The position numbers and the translations under genes are program-made. Below the pieces are notes generated by a model. That model had not been told where the DNA came from. It did not search any database and was given only the letters and a program-made list of their open reading frames with translations. This document shows positions 28,971 through 37,903 of a stretch of 64,000 nucleotides of DNA, piece by piece. Origin of the DNA: an uncultured Pseudomonadota bacterium (lineage in GTDB: Bacteria; Myxococcota_A; Polyangia; Nannocystales; Nannocystaceae); NCBI GenBank assembly GCA_913061055.1, contig CAJXVA010000003.1, positions 1-64,000 of the forward strand, in the 5' to 3' direction. The stretch's first letter is position 1. The number at the start of each line of letters is the position of its first letter.

Positions 28971-30389
28971 ATGGCGTTGCGTGGGTTGGAGGTTGCCCAA
29001 TGGAATCTGGTGGGTGCGGTGGGTCTTGTCGTCGCGTGTTCGGGGCCGGTCGCGGCCGTGGATAGTCCCGAAATGGGGTCCACGAGCGCCGGGGCAGTCA
29101 CGCCAGACGACGACGGCGAGACGAGCCCAGAGGGCACAGGCGATGAGTCCGGGACCGGCGACACCGACACCGCCGAATGCCTGACGTCTTGGGAGTGCCC
29201 GGGGACGCAATCATGTATCGGTGGAATGTGCATCGACGATGACAGCGACACCTACGACGACGATTACGATGACGACGACAACTACGAGTGCCGTGAGGAC
29301 GAGGACTGCGGCCCCGGAGGCTTCTGCGAATTCAAAGGCGCAGAAGTCGGGCCCGGCTACACCTGGTGCGAGGGCGACAGCCTCATCCCGACGTGCACAG
29401 AGCGACAGAGTCTTTCAACGGAATCCTTGCCGCAGCCCGATCAATTCGTCACCGTCTCGCTGACGTTCGTCGACATCGATGGCGACGGGCTCGACGACCT
29501 CGTCGCCGGAAACTTGCAAGGGGCGGATGTCCTGTACGGACCGGGCAATGGCAGCTTCGAGCCGCTGCCGCTCCCTGAGTCGCCGGTCATCGATGTGACC
29601 GCCGCGGACTTCGACGGAGATGGCCGAAGGGACATCGCCACACTCGACGAGCTGGGCCGCGTGACCCTGCTCCGAGGCATGGAGGACGGCACGTACACCG
29701 CGACGAGCGACACGCTGGTTTCGTCGGCGCTGGAGATCGAGGCACTCGAATGGGGCGACCCCCCCACCGACCTCATGGTCAACCATGCGGGCGGTGCGGT
29801 CCAGGTGCGGCTCTCCGATGGCGCCGGGTTCTTCGGCGACGTCGTCACCTTCGAGGCCGACGAGATGAGTGCAGTCGCGGTCGGCCCGATCCTCTACGGC
29901 GATGCGCGGGAGGGGATCGCCGTACTCTCTCCTTCCGGAAACAAGCTCGAACAGCACGGAGTGGACGACAGCAGTACGTGGTGGGACTACAGCCGTCACT
30001 GGGGCTCTCGCGGGGGGCTTGCGATCGCAGACTTCGACGGCAATGGGGTCGGATCCCTGGTGAGCACGCTCGTCCACCGCGACTGGACGCAGATCAACGC
30101 CTTCATACCCGAGGACGAAATGGAAGTCTCCGGAGTCCTCGACTTCGCAGGGTCCGATCCCCTCGTGGGCGACCTGGATGGTGATGGCAAGGATGACCTG
30201 ATACTTCGCGATGAACGGGAGATCGCGATCGTCCTGGGGGGTGGTCACGACGACGGCACCGAATGCGTCATCCAGTTCGACCTCACGCCCGTCACCCCTC
30301 TCGAATTCGCGGTCGGGGATCTCGACGGCGATGGGCGCTCAGAGATCGCGCTGCAGCGCGGAAGCACGATAGAGCTGCGCGGGCTGTAG
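28971..30389 (+). CDS. FG-GAP/VCBS-repeat lipoprotein
   Basis: VGLVVAC lipobox; FVDIDGDGLDDLVAGN, DFDGDGRRDIATLD, DLDGDGKDDLILRD. Confidence 0.75.
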   Translation: MALRGLEVAQWNLVGAVGLVVACSGPVAAVDSPEMGSTSAGAVTPDDDGETSPEGTGDESGTGDTDTAECLTSWECPGTQSCIGGMCIDDDSDTYDDDYDDDDNYECREDEDCGPGGFCEFKGAEVGPGYTWCEGDSLIPTCTERQSLSTESLPQPDQFVTVSLTFVDIDGDGLDDLVAGNLQGADVLYGPGNGSFEPLPLPESPVIDVTAADFDGDGRRDIATLDELGRVTLLRGMEDGTYTATSDTLVSSALEIEALEWGDPPTDLMVNHAGGAVQVRLSDGAGFFGDVVTFEADEMSAVAVGPILYGDAREGIAVLSPSGNKLEQHGVDDSSTWWDYSRHWGSRGGLAIADFDGNGVGSLVSTLVHRDWTQINAFIPEDEMEVSGVLDFAGSDPLVGDLDGDGKDDLILRDEREIAIVLGGGHDDGTECVIQFDLTPVTPLEFAVGDLDGDGRSEIALQRGSTIELRGL

Positions 30390-30479
30390 AGGCCAGCCCC
30401 CGCCACTGTCTCCTCGAGAAGTGCGCGCCGGCCCGTGTCCGCGGAGCAGCCGGTCCCATCATCTGCCTGGGACCACGTT

Positions 30480-31415
30480 TCAAGGGCGCCAAGTCATCGA
30501 CTCCGGCGCTTCCGCGTCTGAGGTCCAGGCCACAGTGAGGTCGGGAGTGTAGACCTCGAGCGTGCCCTTGGCATCGGTCAACACCGCGAGGCGGCCATCG
30601 TCGGCCCAGACCGGGTCCGTGGCGCCCTCGAGGACGTGCACGGCCGAACCCAACGGCGCGTCGTAGATCTCCACGCGCTGTCGTCCGGGGCTCGAACGCG
30701 AGACCGCGACCCGACCATCCCTCGCCCAGTCGACGCCGTAGACGACGTCGTTTTCGGTCCAGTCCGGCAGCGTCCACAGCTCGATCGTTTGCGAGTCGAG
30801 CCGCAGCAGGAAGAGCATCCGGAGCCCAGCCCGGGCCAGGATGGCGTCGCCTTCGGGAGACCAGTGCAGGGCTGTGAGCTCGGGCAAGCTGGGGCCCCAG
30901 CCGAGGTCAACCTCGAGCGACACCGTGGAGACGACCTCCGCCGTGGCGACGTCGAAGATCTCCACAGAGCCGCCTTGGACCACGGCGACCTCATCGCGGG
31001 TCGGAGACCACGTCCGCTGTCCCGAGGGAAGGCTCAGCATCTGTGACTCCATCGTGTCGGGGTCGAGTTCGAACACGGTGTCGGTGCCGAGGATCAGCGT
31101 GCCTCGCGTGGGCGACCACTGCGGCGCCAAGTCTCGCCCCAAGACCTCGACCTCTCGACGGGGGAACGACACCAACAGAGCCTCGTCGCTGGAGCACGTC
31201 TCGACCGTTAGGAATCGTCCATCCGGCGACCAGCGAGGAGAACACAGCTGCATCTCGTCGTAGCGGAAGACGACCTGCGGCTCTTCGTCGGCACCAAAGC
31301 CGATCAGACGCGGACGGTGCCGCGACGCCAACAGCAACTCGGTCGCATTCACATTCCGCTCGGGCTCGCTTGCGCAGGCCGAACAAAGCAGTACGCACGC
31401 CGCGATCCCCCGCAT
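30480..31415 (-). CDS. TolB/WD40-like beta-propeller lipoprotein
   Basis: IAACVLLCSAC lipobox; repeated PRWSPDGRFL / LHWSPEGDAIL / VDWARDGRVAV motifs. Confidence 0.7.
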   Translation of the reverse strand: MRGIAACVLLCSACASEPERNVNATELLLASRHRPRLIGFGADEEPQVVFRYDEMQLCSPRWSPDGRFLTVETCSSDEALLVSFPRREVEVLGRDLAPQWSPTRGTLILGTDTVFELDPDTMESQMLSLPSGQRTWSPTRDEVAVVQGGSVEIFDVATAEVVSTVSLEVDLGWGPSLPELTALHWSPEGDAILARAGLRMLFLLRLDSQTIELWTLPDWTENDVVYGVDWARDGRVAVSRSSPGRQRVEIYDAPLGSAVHVLEGATDPVWADDGRLAVLTDAKGTLEVYTPDLTVAWTSDAEAPESMTWRP

Positions 31416-31680
31416 GCTGTAAGCGTACGCGGCGGGCGGCAGGCGAGTCGACAACAGCCCTCATCCGGGAAGCTCCGCCCTGCAACCCTCCCCGCGATCG
31501 CAGGAGTATCTCTCTCCGCAGACGCCGGCGGGTGGTGTTCCTCATCCAGAGCGAAGCGCCTCCAGAATGGGGTTCATGGTTTCGCGAGGAACTTGGCTAC
31601 GCATCGCCACCACTGTGGGCGCTCATGAGGAGCTAAAGAGCCGTCGTGTCGTTGAAGATCGTGACCGCCACCATCGCGAG

Positions 31681-32163
31681 ATGAAGTCTTGGCGGCGCGG
31701 ACTTCGGCCTGCGGTCCTCGGATCCGCGCTACTTCTCGGCTGCGGGGAGCCGGGCTCTGCTGCTCGCATCATGCCGAAGCCCGCCCCGGCAGAACCGGAG
31801 GCTCGGACCCCCGAGGTGCCCTTCTTGGTCTCAAAGGCAAAGCTGGAGGAATGGCTTGTCTTTCCCGATGTCGAGGGCTGGATGCGACTCTCTCCACACC
31901 TTACAGAGTATGCCGCGGACTCGTACACCATCGGCTACGACTCGGTTCAGGATTCGATGTCCGACCAACGGTCCTGCGCCCCTACCCGAGCTGGTGGGAA
32001 GCATCCACCACCCGCTCCAAGAACCACCGAACGCCGGGTTCATCGCCCGCGACCGCGCTACGAAACAACGACAGCCGTACCGGTGGCAGATCGAACGGCG
32101 CGGCGCGGCAGTCGAGTTCGTAGGCCTCCGCTGCGCGTCCGATGGCCATGCTTGGAACGGTGA
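31681..32163 (+). pseudogene. Probable 3'-truncated lipoprotein gene
   Basis: Lipoprotein-like N-terminus (LGSALLLGCGEP) runs at about 31960 into sequence antisense to the LysR gene. Confidence 0.4.
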
Positions 32164-32893
32164 GCAGGAGGTCGGTTTCAGCCAGGACCGGAGCCGCGAG
32201 AGAGAAGTGTGGAACCACGGCGCCGACGATCCGCTCGATGCCCTCGCGCGCGGCGTGACTGTTAACGGGTCCCTCCCCGCTCAGCGTTGAGGTTCGCACC
32301 TGCAGGTGCGGGTATGCGGCCCACTTCTTCCGCGACCAGCGGGAGAACGCGGGGTGTCCTTTGCGGCCATAGACGGACCACGGCCATTCGCCGAGTGAAA
32401 CACCTCGGACGGATTCGTTCTCGACTGCCTCGGGTGCAATCAGGCCGTCGAAGAAGCCCTCCGCGACGTCTCGTAATGCCGTGGGCCCGAACGGCTTGAG
32501 TTCGATGCGGACCCCCGGCGCGCGCTGACCGATGTCGTGAAGCAGTGCCGGAATGAGAGGCGCGATGAAGTCCGGCGCAGACATCCGGAACGTGCGCGTG
32601 GAGGTGCTGGGGTCGAAGGCGCCGGGGTTGACCAGCGCATGCGCAAGCTGCTCGAGTGCCCGGGGGAGGATCACCGCCAACCGTTGACCGCGAACCGTCG
32701 CCCGCATTCGCCGTCCGTCCCGCACCAGCAACTCATCGCCCAGCAGTTCGCGAAGCCGACTGAGGGCATGGCTCACCGCAGAGGGTGTGCGGTGTAGCTG
32801 CCGCGACGCCCGGGTCACGCTCTGCTCGCGCAGCAACACATCGAGAACCGTCAGCAGGTTCAGGTCGACCTGCCATAATTGAATCTCATTCAC
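31982..32893 (-). CDS. LysR family transcriptional regulator
   Basis: VDLNLLTVLDVLLREQSVTRASRQLHRTPSAVSHALSRLRELLGDELLVRDGRRM. Confidence 0.92.
   Translation of the reverse strand: MNEIQLWQVDLNLLTVLDVLLREQSVTRASRQLHRTPSAVSHALSRLRELLGDELLVRDGRRMRATVRGQRLAVILPRALEQLAHALVNPGAFDPSTSTRTFRMSAPDFIAPLIPALLHDIGQRAPGVRIELKPFGPTALRDVAEGFFDGLIAPEAVENESVRGVSLGEWPWSVYGRKGHPAFSRWSRKKWAAYPHLQVRTSTLSGEGPVNSHAAREGIERIVGAVVPHFSLAAPVLAETDLLLTVPSMAIGRAAEAYELDCRAAPFDLPPVRLSLFRSAVAGDEPGVRWFLERVVDASHQLG
32880..32892. promoter_or_regulatory. Candidate LysR T-N11-A box
   Basis: TGAATCTCATTCA, perfect dyad between lysR and divergent membrane gene. Confidence 0.4.
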
Positions 32894-32995
32894 AGGAGTT
32901 GAATCCTTTTCGTTTTACTCATCATGCCGCAAAGACCACGCTGGGGCAATGCAGCGGGCGAACCGACGGCACGACCCGCATCAAGGCCCCGGACC

Positions 32996-33433
32996 ATGTC
33001 CACGAACAACGTACGTTCCACCCCCGAAATCCCAACGTGGATCACCATCGTCCAAGGCGTGTTGATCCTGATCATGCTCTCGCAGGTCTACCTCTTCGCG
33101 GCGGATCACGAAGCGGTCCGAGCATCCGGCATCACGCTCGAGACCGTCGCCGACGCCAACCTCGCCTACGAGTTTGCCGGTCGGACCGCGACCATGGCCT
33201 TGGTGTCGCTCGCGATCCTGTTCTCGAGGCGCGTCGAACTCTACCTCGCGATGTTCGGCATGAACATCGTTCGCGAGGGCCTCGAGACGATCATCGATCC
33301 GCTGTTCCCGCTGGCCAACGCTCCGGCCTCCCCGACCTGGGACCTCATCATGCACCTCGTCATCGTGGGCATCGAGGTCGCGGCCTTTGTGAGGCTGTAC
33401 CGGTTGGCGAAGGCTCCTGTCACGGAAGCGTGA
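32996..33433 (+). CDS. Small integral membrane protein divergent from LysR
   Basis: Four hydrophobic segments; ATG 32996. Confidence 0.7.
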   Translation: MSTNNVRSTPEIPTWITIVQGVLILIMLSQVYLFAADHEAVRASGITLETVADANLAYEFAGRTATMALVSLAILFSRRVELYLAMFGMNIVREGLETIIDPLFPLANAPASPTWDLIMHLVIVGIEVAAFVRLYRLAKAPVTEA

Positions 33434-35159
33434 GGGCTTCGGCGACGTTGAGCGTGTGATCGCTGAGCTTGCGATACCCGCGGAGCAGTCGTGTGAACGC
33501 CATGCTGCGTGCTGGGTCGATCCGCTGATCGCTCAGGCGCAACAAGTGTTCGCCGCGCGCTTCTTTTACGCTTTTGGCGATGTCCTGACTGAGGATAGCT
33601 ACAGCCTTCTGCTTTTCCGGGTCGGGACGCTCAAAGCTGGCCAGCGCGGCACGGAGCACTTCGAGGGTGCGGCTATGAAAGTCGTCGATGACGCTGCGCT
33701 CTTCGGCGCTGAGCTTGTGCTCGCTGTCGCGTAGCTTCAGGTTCGTCTTGAGGATCCCGGTGACGTAGTCGCTGATCGACTCCAGCTCATCGGCGACCCG
33801 AAGCTGCGCGCGGCACTCCTTCGCCACGCTGTAGGGCACGTTCGCGGAGAGCAAGGTTGTGAGGAACTCGGTGACCTCGCTCTGAACGTTGTCCATGATC
33901 TCTTCGCGTTTGAACGTCCTGTCGACCAGGGCGTCGTCCAGTTCCTCGTCGCGCGCGATGTTCGCGACCCACTCCATCATCTCGACGTCGTTCGCCCCCA
34001 TCTTCATGATCTGACGACGGCTGCGCTCGATCGCGATCGTCGGCGATTCGACAAGCGGGGCCCCCAGCGCGGTGAGGCGACGGACCTGCTTGCCCTCGTC
34101 CGGCACGAAGCGTTCGAGCAACCGTGCCCACGCTTTGACGAACGGAAGGTTCACCAGCGTGATCATCACGTTGAAAACCGTGTGTGCTGAGGCGATGGAG
34201 AGCGTCATGTTCGTGACGAAGTCGACGCTGGTGTCGACGTCGAGAAGACGCGGATCGATCCCCTTGGTGTATTCGACCACGTTCGCGATCACGACCACGT
34301 AGGGCCGGAAGATCACGAGGATCAGGGCAACGCCGGCGGCGTTGAAGAGGATGTGGAAGTAGGCGGCGCGCTTGGCCACCGTGTTCGTCCCGATCGATGC
34401 GAGCCAGGCGGTGATCGTCGTGCCGATGTTTTGCCCGAGCACGAGCGCGACCGCGGTCTCAAAACTGATCACGCCCTGCGCCGCGATCGCGATCGTGATT
34501 CCAAGGGTTGCCGAGGACGACTGGACGATCGCGGTCAACGTCGCCCCAATGACAACGCACAAGAAGATGCCCAAGACGGTGCTGGCATCGAACCACACAA
34601 ACGCTTCGCGGAACGCAGGGACCTCGCGAATCGGTGCAAAGCCCTCCTTCATCAGGAGCAGTCCAAAGAACACCATCCCCAACCCCATCGCCGCGAGCGC
34701 GGTAAACCGACGGCGCTCCACTTTCGAGAAGAGGTACACGATCGCGGACGCGCCGAGGATGGGGAGCCCGTACTTCCCGACCTTCAGCACCAAGATCCAA
34801 CCGGTGATCGTCGTGCCGATGTTCGCCCCCATGATCACACCGATGGCCTGGTGCAGCGCCATCAGTCCGCTGGTCGCGAAGCCGACAACGAGGACGGTTG
34901 TGATCGAGCTCGACTGCACGATGGTCGTCACCATCGCCCCGGTTCCGACACCGGCCAGGCGGTTCTCGGTCACAGCGCTGATGAGGCGACGGAGCCGGGG
35001 TCCCGCCACGGCCTGCATCCCCTCGGACATGTACTTCATGCCGAGCAGGAAGATCCCCAGGCCGCCCACGACCTGGAAGACCATGAACGTCACCACGTCC
35101 GAGATTTCCTTCGGCGCGGCGGGGGACATCGCGAGCAGGGAACTGAGCGGCTCAGCCAT
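33420..35159 (-). CDS. Na/Pi cotransporter family protein with PhoU-like domain
   Basis: GTGAMVTTIVQSSSITTVLVVGFATSG and second IVQSSSATLGITIA QSSS motifs; C-terminal PhoU-like helices. Confidence 0.92.
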   Translation of the reverse strand: MAEPLSSLLAMSPAAPKEISDVVTFMVFQVVGGLGIFLLGMKYMSEGMQAVAGPRLRRLISAVTENRLAGVGTGAMVTTIVQSSSITTVLVVGFATSGLMALHQAIGVIMGANIGTTITGWILVLKVGKYGLPILGASAIVYLFSKVERRRFTALAAMGLGMVFFGLLLMKEGFAPIREVPAFREAFVWFDASTVLGIFLCVVIGATLTAIVQSSSATLGITIAIAAQGVISFETAVALVLGQNIGTTITAWLASIGTNTVAKRAAYFHILFNAAGVALILVIFRPYVVVIANVVEYTKGIDPRLLDVDTSVDFVTNMTLSIASAHTVFNVMITLVNLPFVKAWARLLERFVPDEGKQVRRLTALGAPLVESPTIAIERSRRQIMKMGANDVEMMEWVANIARDEELDDALVDRTFKREEIMDNVQSEVTEFLTTLLSANVPYSVAKECRAQLRVADELESISDYVTGILKTNLKLRDSEHKLSAEERSVIDDFHSRTLEVLRAALASFERPDPEKQKAVAILSQDIAKSVKEARGEHLLRLSDQRIDPARSMAFTRLLRGYRKLSDHTLNVAEALTLP

Positions 35160-35315
35160 GGGCAGGCGAGTCTAGACGGCCTCTGGGCCTCCAACGTCAC
35201 GGCAGGGTGACGACTGACGTGCGGGACCTCCCCCGTTCCCCGCGCCGTTCCTGTGTTCCAGCGAACCGCACTGTGAAGCTCCAAACGCGGTGCCGATCCG
35301 ACTCCGCGGGGCTGG

Positions 35316-36449
35316 CTACGCTGCGACGAACGGGGCGATGTGCTCGTGGCTCAGGAACCCCTCGCGGCCCTCACTCCTGTCGAACACCGCGCGGCCAAAG
35401 TCGAAGCCCGGGTAGGCGTTGCGGAATCCACGACGTTCGAGGCAGGCGAGGATGCTCGTGCGAACCGCCGACCCGACGGGGTGCCGCGAGAGCTGGTACA
35501 GACGAATCTGGCCGTGGGCCGTGTCGGAATCCAGGAGGCGAGCCAAGAGGCGCGCGTGTGGACCGTCCAGAACGACATCTTGCACGGATGCGTGGACCAG
35601 CAGCGAGAAGGCAAACGCGGATACATTTGGGAGCGGAGTCGCGTCCAAGCCAGCGTTGAACAACGATGCCGCCTCGCCTCCGTCGAGAAGAGCATCGCCG
35701 CTCGTCGGGTCGACGGCGACGATTCGCCCGGCGGCCGGGTCGACCCACCACAGCCAAGCGTGAGCCCAGATACGCCACGGCGAAGGACGCCCAACGATAG
35801 GCACGACGAACGTCCCCCGGTGCGCAGTGCTGCGGCGCTTGAGGGCGTTGTGCACGGCTTGGACGGCCGTGACGTAGTGTCGACACAGCCCACGCCACTG
35901 TCCGCGCAGAGCACGATGGGCGACCCACGCCGACGACCGTAGATCCTTGAACACCGCCAGCAGGCTCACGACCCGGAGCTCCAAGTTCTCGAGGCGGTCG
36001 CGGAACTGCCGGCGTTCGAGGCGCGGACCGACGACCGCAGCGCCGTCGTCGTCGCGTCGAGTCAGCAGTCCAGCGACAGGGCGCGCGGCGTAGCTCATGC
36101 CGTCGGTGACCAAGAAACAAGCCAGGCAGAACAGGTCCCACGAGTCCATCGCGTCGACTTCGGCGGGCGACAGATCGCTGCAGGCGATGTCCGCGATCGT
36201 GAGTGCGTCTTCCTCCGAAAGCAGCGCGGAGTGGAGTGGGCCAACGATGCGACTGCCCGACAAGCCGGCAAGCGTGACCGTGAGGTCCGGGGACAGCGGA
36301 GCACGGTTCAGCGTGGGCAGGGACCGCACCGGGGCGCTCAGCTTTGTCGTGCCGGTCTCATGGGGCACGTACCGCTCGGCCACCGTAAACAGCGAACGAC
36401 GCCGGACGGGACGCTCGGGCCAAGACACCAACGACTCCACAGATCCCAA
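35316..36449 (-). CDS. Putative transglutaminase-like protein
   Basis: GLCRHYVTAVQAVHNALKRR...VPIVGRPSPWRIWAHAWLWWVDPAAGRIVAVDPT resembles C/H/D transglutaminase core. Confidence 0.5.
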   Translation of the reverse strand: MGSVESLVSWPERPVRRRSLFTVAERYVPHETGTTKLSAPVRSLPTLNRAPLSPDLTVTLAGLSGSRIVGPLHSALLSEEDALTIADIACSDLSPAEVDAMDSWDLFCLACFLVTDGMSYAARPVAGLLTRRDDDGAAVVGPRLERRQFRDRLENLELRVVSLLAVFKDLRSSAWVAHRALRGQWRGLCRHYVTAVQAVHNALKRRSTAHRGTFVVPIVGRPSPWRIWAHAWLWWVDPAAGRIVAVDPTSGDALLDGGEAASLFNAGLDATPLPNVSAFAFSLLVHASVQDVVLDGPHARLLARLLDSDTAHGQIRLYQLSRHPVGSAVRTSILACLERRGFRNAYPGFDFGRAVFDRSEGREGFLSHEHIAPFVAA

Positions 36450-36549
36450 ACCACCGCGGGCGCTCTGCGATTCCGTACGCGCAAAACGCTCCCAGCGTCG
36501 GCTGGGTTAGCCCCAGACCAGCTATGTGTGTATAGTTAGCTTTGTGGGA

Positions 36550-37866
36550 ATGTGGGTCGACCTTGGGCTCCGTGGCGCCGCATGCCTGGCTACGGCGGTT
36601 TTCGGCAGCGCTTGTGGTCCCGAGGACGGAGGCGCGGGCCCAGTCGGTGGGTCGGCGGAGGGCACGGGCGGTGGAACCAGCGGCGAGGCCAGCACGGGCA
36701 CTGGCGGGGACGCCTCGCACGGCGAAGTCGACAGCACAGGATCCGCCGAAGACGACGATCCGGCGGGGGAAACCTCATCGGACACCGGCCCGCCAATGGA
36801 CCCGGAGATCGATTGCCTGCAGATGCAGTGGTCCTGGACGAACGAGGACATGCTCGGCACCGCGGCGAGCCACGTCGTGCTCGACGGAGAACTGCGTGTA
36901 CTCGAGCGTGAACCCGGAGGTGCCGTTGTGCTTCGCGGATTCGATCTCGATGGCGAGCCGACCTCGGCCCCAATCCCCGTCGGCTCGGGCGTTCGGGTCG
37001 ACATGGCGGCGAGGCCAGCCGGCGGTCTCCTGCTCGCCACCGAGAACGGCGAGAGCTCCGCGTTGGCGGTGTGGTCCTCGGCGGGCGAGCTGGTCGAATC
37101 CGCGGGGGTGTCGTCGATGGGCGAGACGATCAGCGGACCGTCGGTGGTGGGCCACGCCGACGGAAGCGTCGTCTTCGGCGGCGCGGTCGAGAGCGAAGAT
37201 CGAGAATCAGTGCTGCAGGCTCGCGACGACGACGTCTCGTGGGAGCGACGGGGCGACCACGATTTCGTGCTGGCTCTGGACCGCAACGACTCGGGAGTCA
37301 CCCTGGCGTTGCTCGGCGCCAACCCGTTTGTCGAAGGGTATGACGTCTTCGTAGCCGCCTACGATCCCCTCGGCGAGTTGCTGTGGTCGGTGCCCGCAGG
37401 CTCCGTCAGCGGCTTGTTCAACCTCAGCCTCCCCTCCTACGACTTCGCCGCGCTGAGCGAGGGCGCGGTGACGCTGGGTGCCTTCGTTGGGCTGGATACC
37501 GAGACGCGGCCGGCGAGCGAAGACTTGGTCGTCTCGCGGTTCGGCGCCGACGACCGCATGCGGACATGGTCCACCGCGGTGCCCTTCGTAGGCGAGCCGC
37601 CTGCGACGATGAACGATGGTGGCATTGCGGTTGTGGGCCGGCAGATCGTCGCCGTCGGTGGTCGAGCGGTCCCAACGATCGCCCTGCTCGGCTTCGACGG
37701 CATCGTCTTGTGCTCCGGTGGGCTCACGATCCCCGGCCAGGAATTACACATCGCCGATATCCAGTCCGTCGACGCGGACACGGTGGTCATGGCGGGGTCG
37801 GTGGCGCCGAACGGGGACGCCGCTGAATCACGCACCTGGATCGCCAGTCTGACCGTCGGCCCCTAG
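36550..37866 (+). CDS. Putative lipoprotein, beta-propeller-like
   Basis: Lipobox FGSAC, Gly/Ser/Thr linker, repetitive beta-rich body. Confidence 0.65.
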   Translation: MWVDLGLRGAACLATAVFGSACGPEDGGAGPVGGSAEGTGGGTSGEASTGTGGDASHGEVDSTGSAEDDDPAGETSSDTGPPMDPEIDCLQMQWSWTNEDMLGTAASHVVLDGELRVLEREPGGAVVLRGFDLDGEPTSAPIPVGSGVRVDMAARPAGGLLLATENGESSALAVWSSAGELVESAGVSSMGETISGPSVVGHADGSVVFGGAVESEDRESVLQARDDDVSWERRGDHDFVLALDRNDSGVTLALLGANPFVEGYDVFVAAYDPLGELLWSVPAGSVSGLFNLSLPSYDFAALSEGAVTLGAFVGLDTETRPASEDLVVSRFGADDRMRTWSTAVPFVGEPPATMNDGGIAVVGRQIVAVGGRAVPTIALLGFDGIVLCSGGLTIPGQELHIADIQSVDADTVVMAGSVAPNGDAAESRTWIASLTVGP

Positions 37867-37867
37867 G

Positions 37868-37896
37868 GGCCGGCGCCTCCAGCTCCCCCGCCGGCC
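37868..37896. terminator. Hairpin between convergent genes
   Basis: ggccggcg/cgccggcc 8-bp stem; no U-tract. Confidence 0.35.
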
Positions 37897-37903
37897 GGTC
37901 GGG

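Noticed and set aside
34353-35210. Overlapping plus-strand ORFs of 267-285 aa
   Set aside because: Antisense to the well-supported Na/Pi-PhoU transporter.
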